NCBI GenBank assembly: GCA_948099385.1
Contig: CANUEZ040000191.1
Location: forward strand, 4,588,001 to 4,652,000
Source of the DNA: Fasciola hepatica
Lineage: Eukaryota; Platyhelminthes; Trematoda; Plagiorchiida; Fasciolidae
Direction of reading: 5' to 3'
Length of the DNA: 64,000 nucleotides
Positions 1 through 11,417 of the stretch are shown here, one piece after another. The translations under genes were made by a program, and so were the position numbers. Under the pieces are notes generated by a model. The model saw only the letters and a program-made list of their open reading frames with translations. It ran no database searches and was not told the DNA's origin. The number at the start of each line of letters is the position of its first letter. The stretch's first letter is position 1.

Positions 1-423
1 AGTAGATTTGTATAATATGATTCTCCATGCAGCTTGAACACTGAACTGACCATTGAAAATTATGGTAGCACTGTACAGCTGTTTGATCCGCTAAGGGACT
101 CATGAGCATTGAACATGGACAGAGCCCACTCGGAGACACGAACAATGGTTGGGGTGAACGAATGTCAGTCGAACACCCAAACCACAAGGCTATCCGATAT
201 GGGTCTCAACGCTTTGTTCAACATATACACTACATGATATAGCACAATCCCCAAATTGGCTTCGGCTTTCGCTTTCGCTTTGAACGGTAACAACCAAATT
301 CTCGCACACCGATCCAATCCTATGTTCCATCAATTCTCTATTTATGGGCCTAAATAAAACCAAGGCATTTCCTTATGAACAATCCACACAGATTGCTCTT
401 ACAATGCAATAGAGCAGTAGCAG
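1..423. repeat. First monomer of the window
   Basis: A complete 423-bp copy when counted from the anchor, but the array certainly began further left because the window opens inside the invariant region. It carries the common hexamer class and the block 'cccactcggagacac'. Private changes include 'aatggttgggg' instead of 'aagggttgggg', 'ggtagcactg' instead of 'ggaagcactg' and 'gctcttacaatg' instead of 'gctcatacaatg'. Confidence 0.85.
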
Positions 424-2115
424 AGTAGATTTGTTAAATATGATTATCCATGCAGCTTGAACACTGAACTGACCATTGAAAATTATGGAAGCACTGTACA
501 GCTGTTTGATCCGCTAAGGGAATCATGAGCATTGCACATGGACAGAGCCCACTCGGATACCGGAACCAGGATTGTGGTGAACGTATAGTAGTAGACTACC
601 CTAACCAAAAGGCTATCCGATATGGGTCTCAACGCTTTGTTCAACATATGCACTACATGATATAGCAAAATCACCAAATTGGCTTCGGCTTTCGCTTTCG
701 CTTTGAACGGTAACAACCAAATTCTCGTACACCGATCCAATCCTATGTTCCATCTCTTCTCTATTTAGGGGCCTAAGTAAAACCAAGGCATTCCCTTATG
801 ACCAATCCACACAGATTGCTCATACAATGCAATAGAGCAGTAGCAGAGTAGATTTGTATAATATGATTCTCCATGCAGCTTGAACACTGAACTGACCATT
901 GAAAATGATGGAAGCACTGTACAGCTGTTTGATCCGCTAAGGGAATCATGAGCATTGCACATGGACAGAGCCCACTCGGAGACACGAACAAGGGTTCGGG
1001 TGAACGAATGTCAGTCGAACACCCAAACCACAAGGCTATCCGATATTGTTCTGAAGGCTTTGTTCAACATATACACTACATGATATAGCACAATCCCCAA
1101 ATTGGCTTCGGCTTTCGCTTTCGCTTTGAACGGTAACAACCAAATTCTCGCACACCGATCCAATCCTATGTTCCATCACTTCTCTATTTATGGGCCTAAG
1201 TAAAACCAAGGCATTCCTTCATGAACAATCCACACAGATTGCTCATACAACGCAATAGTGCAGTAGCAGAGTAGATTTGTATAATATGATTCTCCATGCA
1301 GCTTGAACACTGAACTGACCATTGAAAATTATGGAACCAATGTACAGCTGTTTGATCCGCTAAGGGAATCATGAGCATTGCACATGGACAGAGCCCACTC
1401 GGAGACGGGAACCAGGATTGTGGTGAACGTATAGTAGTAGACTACCCTAACCAAAAGGCTATCCGATATGGGTCTCAACGCTTTGTTCAACATATGCACT
1501 ACATGATATAGCAAAATCACCAAATTGGCTTCGGCTTTCGCTTTCGCTTTGAACGGTAACAACCAAATTCTCGCACACCGATCCAATCCTATGTTCCATC
1601 ACTTCTCTATTTAGGGGCCTAAGTAAAACCAAGGCATTCCCTTATGAACAATCCACACAGATTGCTCATACAATGCAATAGAGCAGTAGCAGAGTAGATT
1701 TGTATAATATGATTCTCCATGCAGCTTGAACACTGAACTGACCTTTGAAAATGATGGAAGCACTGTACAGCTGTTTGATCCGCTAAGGGAATCATGAGCA
1801 TTGCACATGGACAGAGCCCACTCGGAGACACGAACAAGGGTTGGGGTGAACGAATGTCAGTCGAACACCCAAACCACAAGGCTATCCGATATGGGTCTGA
1901 ACGCTTTGTTCAACATATACACTACATGATATAGCACAATCCCCAAATTGGCTTCGGCTTTCGCTTTCGCTTTGAACGGTAACAACCAAATTCTCGCACA
2001 CCGATCCAATCCTATGTTCCATCACTTCTCTTTTTATGGGCCTTAGTAAAACCAAGGCATTCCCTTATGAACAATCCACACAGATTGCTCATACAACGCA
2101 ATAGTGCAGTAGCAG
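424..2115. repeat. Dimer-spaced pair with a divergent dyad (copies at 424 and 1270)
   Basis: The monomers starting at 424 and 1270 share a rare middle section: 'gaaccaggattgtggtg' followed by 'tatagtagtagactaccc' where other copies have 'aatgtcagtcgaacaccc', then 'taaccaaaagg'. Both also have 'tatttaggggcc'. The copies between and after them (847 and 1693) are ordinary, so the shared variant lies 846 bp apart, two monomers. This is best read as an old dimer duplication. The 847 and 1693 copies differ from each other in several positions, so the dimer is not perfect. Confidence 0.65.
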
Positions 2116-5100
2116 AGTAGATTTGTATAATATGATTCTCCATGCAGCTTGAACACTGAACTGACCATTGAAAATTATGGAACCAATGTACAGCTGTTTG
2201 ATCCGCTAAGGGAATCATGAGCGTTGCACATGGACAGAGCCCACTCGGAGACGGAAACCAGGATTGTGGTGAACGAATGTCAGTCGAACACCCAAACCAC
2301 AAGGCTATCCGATATGGGTCTCAACGCTTTGTTCAACATATACACTACATTATATAGCACAATCACCAAATTTGCTTCGGCTTTCGCTTTCGCTTTGAAC
2401 GGTGTACAACCAAATTCTCGCACACAGATCCAATCCTATGTTCCTTCACTTTTCTATTAATGGGCCTAAGTAAAACCAAGGCATTCCCTTATGAACAATC
2501 CACACAGATTGCTCATACAATGCAATAGAGCAGTAGCAGAGTAGATTTGTATAATATGATTCTCCATGCAGCTTTAACACTGAACTGACCATTGAAAATG
2601 ATGGAAGCACTGTACAGCTTTTTGATCCGCTAAAGGAATCATGAGCATTGCACATGGACAGAGGGCACTCGGAGACACGAACAAGGGTTGGGGTGAACGA
2701 ATGTCAGTCGAACACCCAAACCACAATTCTAGCCGATATGAGTCTCAACGCTTTGTTAAACATATACACTACATGATATAGTACAATCCCCAAATTGGCT
2801 TCGGCTTTCGCTTTCGCTTTGAACGGTAACAACCAAATTCTCGCACACCGATCCAATCCTATGTTCCATCACTTCTCTATTAACCAGGGGCGAAGTAAAA
2901 GCAAGGCATTCCCTTATGAACAATCCCCACACAGATTGCTCATACAATGCAATAGAGCAGTAGCAGAGTAGATTTGTATAATATGATTCTCCATGCAGCT
3001 TGAACACTGAACTGACCATTGAAAATTATGGAAGCACTGTACAGCTGTTTGATCCGCTAAGGGAATCATGAGCGTTGCACATGGACAGAGCCCACTCGGG
3101 GACACGAACAAGGTTTGGTGAACGAATGTCAGTCGAACACCCAAATCACAAGGCTATCCGATATGGGTTTCAACGCTTTGTTCAACATATGCACTACATG
3201 ATATAGCATAATCCCCAAATTGGAATCGGCTTTCGATTTTGCTTTGAACGGTAAAAAACCAATTCTCGCACACCGATCCAATCCTATGTTCCATCACTTC
3301 TCTATTTATGGGCCTAAGTAAAACCAAGGCATTCCCTTATGAACAATCCACACAGATTGCTTATACAATGCAATAGAGCGGTATCATAGTAGATTTGTAT
3401 AATATGATTCTCCATGCAGCTTGAACACTGAACTGACCATTGAAAATTATGGAAGCACTGTACAGCTGTTTGATCCGCTAAGGGAATCATGAGCGTTGCA
3501 CATGGACAGAGCCCACTCGGAGACACGAAGAAGGGTTGGGGTGAACGAATGTCAGTCGAACACCCAAACCACAAGGCTATCCGATATTGTTCTGAACGCT
3601 TTGTTCAACATATACACTACATGATATAGCAAAATCACCAAATTGGCTTCGGCTTTCGCTTTCGCTTTGAACGGTAACAACCAAATTCTCGCACACCGAT
3701 CCAATCCTATGTTCCATCACTTCTCTATTTATGGGCCTAAGAAAACCAAGGCATTCCCTTATGAACAATCCACACAGATTGCTCATACAATGCAATAGAG
3801 CAGTAGCAGAGTAGATTTGTATAATATGATTCTCCGTGCAGCTTGAACACTGAACTGACCATTGAAAATGATGGAAGCACTGTACAGCTGTTTGATCCGC
3901 TAAGGGAATCATGAGCATTGCAAATGGACAGAGCCCACTCGGAGACACGAACAAGGGTTGGGGTGAACGAATGTCAGTCGAACACCCAAACCACAAGGCT
4001 ATCCGATATTGTTCTGAACGCTTTGTTCAACATATAAAGTACATGATGTAGCACAATCCCAAAAGTGGCTTCGGCTTTCGCTTTCGCTTTGAACGGTAAC
4101 AACCAAATTCTCGCACACCGATCCAATCCTATGTTCCATCACTTCTCTATTTATGGGCCTAAGTAAAACCAAGGCATTCCTTCATGAACAATCCACACAG
4201 ATTGCTCATACAACGCAATAGTGCAGTAGCAGAGTAGATTTGTGTGATATGATTCTCCATGCAGCTTGAACACTGAACTGACCATTGAAAATTATGGAAC
4301 CAATGTACAGCTGTTTGATCCGCTAAGGGAATCATGAGGATTGCACATGGACAGAGCCCACTCGGAGACGGAAACCAGGATTGTGGTGAACGAACGTCAG
4401 TCGAACACCCAAACCACAATGCTATCCGATATGGGTCTCAACGCTTTGTTCAACATATACACTACATTATATAGCACAATCCACAAATTGGCTTCGGCTT
4501 TCGCTTTCGCTTTGAACGGTGTACAACCAAATTCTCGCACACAGATCCAATCCTATGTTCCTTCACTTTTCTATTAATGGGCCTAAGTAAAACCAAGGCA
4601 TTCCCTTATGAACAATCCACACAGATTGCTCATACAATGCAATAGAGCAGTAGCAGAGTAGATTTGTATAATATGATTCTCCATGCAGCTTTAACACTGA
4701 ACTGACCATTGAAAATGATGGAAGCACTGTACAGCTTTTTGATCCGCTAAGGGAATCATGAGCATTGCACATGGACAGAGGGCACTCGGAGACACGAACA
4801 AGGGTTGGGGTGAACGAATGTCAGTCGAACACCCAAACCACAATTCTAGACGATATGAGTCTCAACGCTTTGTTAAACATAAACACTACATGATATAGTA
4901 CAATCCCCAAATTGGCTTCGGCTTTCGCTTTCGCTTTGAACGGTAACAACCAAATTCTCGCACACCGATCCAATCCTATGTTCCATCACTTCTCTATTTA
5001 TGGGCCTAAGTAAAACCAAGGCATTCCCTTGTGAACAATCCACACAGATTGCTCATACAATGCAATAGAGCAGTAGCATAGTAGATTTGTATAATATGAT

Positions 5101-5504
5101 TCTCCATGCAGCTTGAACACTGAACTGGCCATTGAAAATTATGGAAGCACTGTACAGCTGTTTGATCCGCTAAGGGAATCATGAGCGTTGCACATGGACA
5201 GAGCCCACTCGGAGACACGAACAAGGTTTGGGGTGAACGAATGTCAGTCGAACACCCAAACCACAAGGCTATCCGATATGGGTTTCAACGCTTTGTTCAA
5301 CATATACACTACATGATATAGCATAATCCCCAAATTGGAATCGGCTTTCGATTTTGCTTTGAACGGTAAAAAACAAATTCTCGCACACCGATCCAATCCT
5401 ATGTTCCATCACTTCTCTATTTGTGGGCCTAATTAAAACCAAGGCATTCCCTTATGAACAATGCCCACACAGATTGCTCATACAATGCAATAGAGCAGTA
5501 GCAG
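2116..5504. repeat. 5-mer higher-order repeat, ~2,117-bp spacing
   Basis: Copies at 2116, 2540 and 2967 match copies at 4233, 4657 and 5080 one by one. The first pair shares 'caatgtacagctg' and 'gagacggaaaccagg'. The second pair, and the boundary before it, shares 'gaacggtgtacaacc', 'acacagatccaatcc', 'cagctttttgatcc' and 'cagagggcactcgg'. The third pair shares 'gatatgggtttcaacg' and 'ttggaatcggctttcgatt'. Spacing is 2,117 bp for the first two pairs and 2,113 bp for the third, five monomers each. The intervening copies 3388 and 3810 complete the first unit; the second unit does not continue past the third monomer. Confidence 0.75.
2967..3387. repeat. 421-bp monomer after a 427-bp copy
   Basis: The copy before this one (2540-2966) is the longest I measured at 427 bp, with a rearranged stretch 'taaccaggggcgaagtaaaagc' near 2880 (given here only as a variant of 'tatgggcctaagtaaaac') and two extra bases in 'aatccccacacag'. 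The present copy is 421 bp and carries 'caaggtttggtgaacg', shorter than the usual 'caagggttggggtgaacg'. It matches the copy starting at 5080 in its hexamer region ('gattttgctttgaacgg'). Confidence 0.6.
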
Positions 5505-8500
5505 AGTAGATTTGTATAATATGATTCTCCATGCAGCTTGAACACTGAACTGACCATTGAAAATGATGGAAGCACTGTACAGCTGTTTGATCCGCTAAGG
5601 GAATCATGAGCATTGCACATGGACAGAGCCCACTCGGAGACACGAACAAGGGTTGGGGTGAACGAATGTCAGTCGAACACCCAAACCACAAGGCTATCCC
5701 ATATGGGTCTCAACGCTTTGGTAAACATATACACTACATGATATACCACAATCACCAAATTGGCTTCGGCTGTCGTTTTCGTTTTGAACGGTAACAACCA
5801 AATTCTCGCACACCGATCCAATCCTATATTCCATCACTTCTCTATTTATGGGCCAAAGTAAAACCAAGACATTCCCTTATGAACAATCCACACAGATTGC
5901 TCATACAATGCAATAGAGCAGTAGCAGAGTAGATTTGTATAATATGATTCTCCATGCAGCTTGAACACTGAACTGACCATTGAAAATTATGGAAGCACTG
6001 TACATATGTTTGATCCGCTAAGGGAATCATGAGCTTTGCACATGGACAGAACCCACTCGGAGACACGAACCAGGGTTTGGTGAACGAATGTCAGTCGAAC
6101 ACCCAAACCACAAGGCTATCCGATATGGGTCTCAACGCTTTGTTCAACATATGCACTACATGGTATAGCATAATCCCCAAATTGGAATCGGCTTTCGCTT
6201 TCGCTTTGAACGGAAACAACCAAATTCTCGCACACCGATCCAATCCTATGTTCCATCACTTCTCTATTTATGGGCCGAAATAAAACCAAGGCATTCCCTT
6301 ATGAACAATCCACACAGATTGCTCATACAATGCAATAGAGCAGTAGCAGAGTAGATTTGTATAACATGATTCTCCATGCAGCTTGAACACTGAACTGACC
6401 ATTGAAAATGATGGAAGCACTGTACAGCTGTTTGATCCGCTAAGGGAATCATGAGCATTGCAAATGGACAGAGCCCACTCGGAGACACGAACAAGGGTTG
6501 GGGTGAACGCATGTCAGTCGAACACCCAAACCAAAAGGCTATCCGATATGTGTCTGAACGCTTTGTTCAACAGATACAATACATGATATAGCACAATCCC
6601 CAAATTGGCTTCGGCTTTCGCTTTCGCTTTGAACGGTAACAACCAAATTCTCGCACACCGATCCAATCCTATGTTCCATCACTTTTCTATTTATGGGCCT
6701 AAGTAAAACCAAGGCATTCCCTTATGAACAATCCACACAGATTGCTCATACAATGCAATAGAGCAGTAGCAGAGTAGATTTGTATAATATGATTCTCCAT
6801 GCAGCTTGAACACTGAACTGACCATTGAAAATTATGGAAGCACTGTACAGCTGTTTGATCCGCTCAGGGAATCATGAGCATTGCACATGGACAGAGCCCA
6901 CTCGGAGACACGAACAAGGGTTGGGGTGAACGATTGTCAGTCGAACACCCAAACCACAAGGCTATCCGATATGGGTCTCAACGCTTTGTTCAACATATAC
7001 AATACATGATATAGCACAATCCCTAAATTGGCTTCGGCTTTCGCTTTCGCTTTGAACGGTGTACAACCAAATTCTCGCACACCGATCCAATCCTATGTTC
7101 CATCACTTCTCTATTTATGGGCCTAAGTAAAACCAAGGCATTCCCTTATAAACAATCCACACAGATTGCTCATACAATGCAATAGAGCAGTAGCAGAGTA
7201 GATTTGTATAATATGATTCTCCATGCAGCTTGAACACTGAACTGACCGTTGAAAATTATGGAAGCACTGTACAGCTGTTTGATCCGCTCAGGGAATCATG
7301 ACCATTGCACATGGACAGAGCCCACTCGGAGACACGAACAAGGGTTGAGGTGAACGAATGTCAGTCGAACACCCAAACCACAAGGCTATCCCATATGGGT
7401 CTCAACGCTTTGTTCAACATATACAATACATGATATAGCAAGATCCCCAAATTGGCTTCGGCTTTCGCTTTGCCTTCGAACGGTAAAAACCAAATGCTCG
7501 CACACCGATCCAATCCTATGTTCCATCACTTCTGTATTTATGGGCCTAATTAAAACCAAGGCATTCCCTTATGAACAATGCCCACACAGATTGCTCATAC
7601 AATGCAATAGAGCAGTAGCAGAGTAGATTTGTATAATATGATTCTCCATGCAGCTTGAACACTGAACTGACCATTGAAAATTATGGAAGCACTGTACAGC
7701 TGTTTGATCCGCTCAGGGAATCATGAGCATTGCAAATGGACAGAGTCCACACGGGGACACGAACAAGGGTTGGGGTGAACGATTGTCAGTCGAACACCCA
7801 AACCACAAGGCTATCCGATATGGGTCTCAACGCTTTGTTCAACATATCCAATACATGATATAGCACAATCCCCTAATTGCCTTCGGCTTTCGATTTGAAT
7901 GGTAACAACCAAATTCTCGCATACCGATCCAATCCTATGTTCCATCACTTCTCTATTTATGGGCCTAAGTAAAACCAAGGCATTCCCTTATGAACAATCC
8001 ACACAGATTGCTCATACAATGTAATAGAGCAGTAGCAGAGTAGATTTGTATAATATGATTCTCAATGCAGCTTGAACACTGAACTGACCATTGCAAATTA
8101 TTGAAGCACTGTACAGATGTTTGATCCGCTCAGGGAATCATGAGCATTGCACATGGACAGAGCCCACTCGGAGACACGAACAAGGGTTGGGGTGAACGAA
8201 TGTCAGTCGAACACCCAAACCACAAGGCACTCCCATATGGGTCTCAACGCTTTGGTAAACATATACACTACATGATATACCACAATCTCCAAATTGGCTT
8301 CGGCTGTCGTTTTCGTTTTGAACGGTAACAACCAAATTCTCGCACACCGATCCAATCATATATTCCATCACTTCTCTATTTATGGGCCTAAGTAAAACCA
8401 AGAAATTCCCTTATGAACAATCCACACAGATTGCTCATACAATGCAATAGAGCAGTAGCAGAGTAGATTTGTATAATATGATTCTCCATGCAGCTTGAAC

Positions 8501-8883
8501 ACTGAACTGACCATTGAAAATTATGGAAGCACTGTACATATGATTGATCCGCTAAGGGAATCATGAGCTTTGCACATGGAGAGAACCCACTCGGAGACAC
8601 GAACCAGGGTTTGGTGAACGAATGTCAGTCGAACACCCAAACCACAAGGCTATCCGATATGGGTCTCAACGCTTTGTTCAACATATGCACTAATTGATAT
8701 AGCATAATCCCCAAATTGGAATCGGCTTTCGCTTTCGCTTGGAACGGTAACAACCAAATTCTCGCACACCGATCCCATCCTATGTTCCATCACTTCTCTA
8801 TTTATGGGCCTAAGTAAAACCAAGGCATTCCCTTATGAACAATCCACACAGATTGCTCATACAATGCAATAGAGCAGTAGCAG
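5505..8883. repeat. Monomer pairs 5505/5928 and 8039/8462 at 6-mer spacing
   Basis: The copies at 5505 and 5928 recur at 8039 and 8462, exactly 2,534 bp away. Shared marks are 'cgctttggtaaacatatac', 'gatataccacaatc', 'ggcttcggctgtcgttttcg', 'ctatattccatcac' and, in the second member, 'gtacatatg', 'cagaacccactcgg' and 'gaaccagggtttggtgaacg'. The four monomers in between do not match on the same spacing, so only part of a 6-mer survives or the pair moved alone. Confidence 0.65.
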
Positions 8884-10575
8884 AGTAGATTTGTATCATA
8901 TGATTCTCCATGCAGCTTGAACACTGAACTGACCATTGAAAATTATGGAAGCACTGTACAGCTGTTTGATCCGCTAGGGGAATCATGAGCATTGCACATG
9001 GACAGAGCCCACTCGGAGACACGAACAAGGGTTGAGGTGAACGAATGTCAGTCGAACACCCAAACCACAAGGCTATCCGATATGGGTCTCAACGCTTTGT
9101 TCAACACACACACTACATGATATAGCACAATCCCCAAATTGGCTTCGGCTTTCGCTTTGCCTTCGAACGGTAAAAACCAAATGCTCGGACACCGATTCAA
9201 TCCTATGTTCCATCACTTCTCTATTTATGAGCCGAAGTAAAACCAAGGCATTCCTTATGAATAATCCACACAGATTTCTCATACAATGCAATAGAGCAGT
9301 AGCAGAGTAGATTTGTATAATGTGATTCTCCATGCAGCTTGAACACTGAACTGACCATTGAAAATGATGGAAGCACTGTACATATGATTGATCCGCTAAG
9401 GGAATCATGAGCATTGCAAATGGACAGAGCCCACACGGGGACACGAACAAGGGTTGGGGTGAACGAATGTCAGTCGAAAACCCAAACCACAAGGCTATCC
9501 GATATGGGTCTCAACGCTTTGTTCAACATATACAATACATGATATAGCACAATCCCAAAATTGCCTTCGGCTTTCGCTTTCGCTTTGAACGGTAACAACC
9601 AAATTCTCGCATACCGATCCAATCCTATGTTCCATCACTTCTCTATTTATTTGCCTAAGTAAAACCAAGGCATTCCCTTATGAACAATCCCCACACAGAT
9701 TGCTCATACAATGCAATAGAGCAGCAGCAGAGTAGATTTGTATAATATGATTCTCCATGCAGCTTGAACACTGAACTGACCATTGAAAATTATGGAAGCA
9801 CTGTACAGCTGTTTGATCCGCTCAGGGAATCATGAGCATTGCACATGGACAGAGCCCACACGGGGACACGAACAAGGGTTGGGGTGAACGAATGTCAGTC
9901 GAACACCCAAACCAAAAGGCTATCCCATATGGGTCTCAACGCTTTGATAAACATATACACTACATGATATACCACAATCTCCAAATTGGCTTCGTCTTTC
10001 GCTTTCGTTTTTAACGGTAACAACCAAATTCTCGCACACCGATCCAATCCTATATTCCATCACTTCTCTATTTATGGGCCAAACTAATACAAAGACATTC
10101 CCTTATGAACAATCCACACAGATTGCTCATACAATGCAATAGAGCAGTAGCAGAGTAGATTTGTATACTATGATTCTCCATGCAGCTTGAACACTGAACT
10201 GACCATTGAAAATGATGGAAGCACTGTACATATGTTTGATCCGCTAAGGGAATCATGAGCATTGCACATGGACAGAACCCACTCGGAGACACGAACCAGG
10301 GTTTGGTGAACGAATGTCAGTCGAACACCCAAACCACAAGGCTATCCGATATGTGTCTGAACGCTTTGTTCAACATATACACTACATGATATAGCACAAT
10401 CCCCAAATTGGCTTCGGCTTTCGCTTTCGCTTTGAACGGTAACAACCAAATTCTCGCCCACCGATCCAATCCTATGTTCCATCATTTCTCTATTTATGGG
10501 CCTAAGTAAAACCAAGGCATTCCCTTATGAACAATCCACACAGATTGCTCATACAATGCAATAGAGCAGTAGCAG
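7197..10575. repeat. 4-mer higher-order repeat, two copies
   Basis: Monomers 7197, 7622, 8039 and 8462 correspond to 8884, 9306, 9731 and 10154. First pair: 'gggttgaggtgaacg' and 'ctttgccttcgaacgg' with 'aaatgctcg'. Second pair: 'gcaaatggacagag', 'cacacggggacac', 'attgccttcggctttcg' and 'cgcataccgatcc'. Third and fourth pairs: the 'ataccacaatctcc' and 'gtacatatg' copies. Offsets are 1,687, 1,684, 1,692 and 1,692 bp; they differ partly because the 7622 copy has lost six bases. Confidence 0.7.
7622..8038. repeat. Shortest monomer, 417 bp, one hexamer lost
   Basis: At 7881-7900 the sub-repeat reads 'cttcggctttcgatttgaat', one six-base unit shorter than the common form. All other landmarks are present, so the 417-bp length is explained mainly by this loss. 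The related copy at 9306 has the full four units, so the loss happened after the two copies separated. Confidence 0.75.
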
Positions 10576-11417
10576 AGTAGATTTGTATAATATGATTCTC
10601 CATGCAGCTTGAACACTGAACTGACCATTGAAAATGATGGAAGCACTGTACAGCTGTTTGATCCGCTCAGGGAATCATGAGCATTGCACATGGACAGAGC
10701 CCACTCGGGGACACGAAAAGGGTTGGGGTGAACGATTGTCAGTCGAACACCCAAACCACAAGGGTATCCGATATGGGTCTGAACGCAGTGTTCAAAATAT
10801 CCAATACATGAAATAGCACAATCCCCAAATTGGCTTCGGCTTTCGCTTTCGCTTTGAACGGTAACAACCAAATTCTCGCATACCGATCCAATCCTATGTT
10901 CCATCACTTCTCTATTTATGGGCCTAAGAAAACCAAGGCATTCCCTTATGAACAATCCACACAGATTGCTCATACAATGCAATAGAGCAGTAGCAGAGTA
11001 GATTTGTATAATATGATTCTCCGTGCAGCTTGAACACTGAACTGACCATTGAAAATGATGGAAGCACTGTACAGCTGTTTGATCCGCTAAGGGAATCATG
11101 AGCATTGCACATGGACAGAGCCCACTCGGGGACACGAAAAGGGTTGGGGTGAACGATTGTCAGTCGAAAACCCAAACCACAAGGGTATCCGATATGGGTC
11201 TGAACGCAGTGTTCAACATATCCAATACATGAAATAGCACAATCCCCAAATTGGCTTCGGCTTTCGCTTTCGCTTTGAACGGTAACAACCAAATTCTCGC
11301 ATACCGATCCAATCCTATGTTCCATCACTTCTCTATTTATGGGCCTAAGAAAACCAAGGCATTCCCTTATGAACAATCCACACAGATTGCTCATACAATG
11401 CAATAGAGCAGTAGCAG
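10576..11417. repeat. Tandem pair of 421-bp monomers lacking the usual minus-strand stop
   Basis: Copies at 10576 and 10997 are almost identical. Both carry 'cggggacacgaaaagggttg', 'aagggtatccgatatggg', 'gaacgcagtgttcaa' and 'atgaaatagc', which are absent from neighbours on the left. Both end with 'cctaagaaaacc' in place of 'cctaagtaaaacc'. This two-base loss shifts the minus-strand frame and removes the stop that normally ends it, so the longest open frame of the window, about 213 codons (10494-11135), lies here. I regard that frame as a by-product of the repeat and not as a gene. Confidence 0.8.

Noticed and set aside
8..20. Bacterial -10 like hexamer (tataat) at the start of each monomer
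   Set aside because: There is no properly spaced -35 element or downstream gene, and the context is a eukaryotic type satellite; an AT-rich stretch explains it.
146..156. Telomere-like or G-quadruplex signal in 'gggttgggg'
   Set aside because: Only two to three G runs per monomer with unequal loops and no tandem TTGGGG or TTAGGG repeats.
9100..9115. CA microsatellites ('aacacacacactac') in several copies
   Set aside because: Only four or five CA units, produced by small substitutions of 'aacatatacactac'; not an independent locus.
10494..11135. 213-codon open frame on the minus strand, and about 200 other frames of 60-190 codons
   Set aside because: They recur because the DNA repeats. The same bases are open in two overlapping frames, copies are broken by point changes and one-base indels without any sign of constraint, start codons vary, and no known domain is recognisable.
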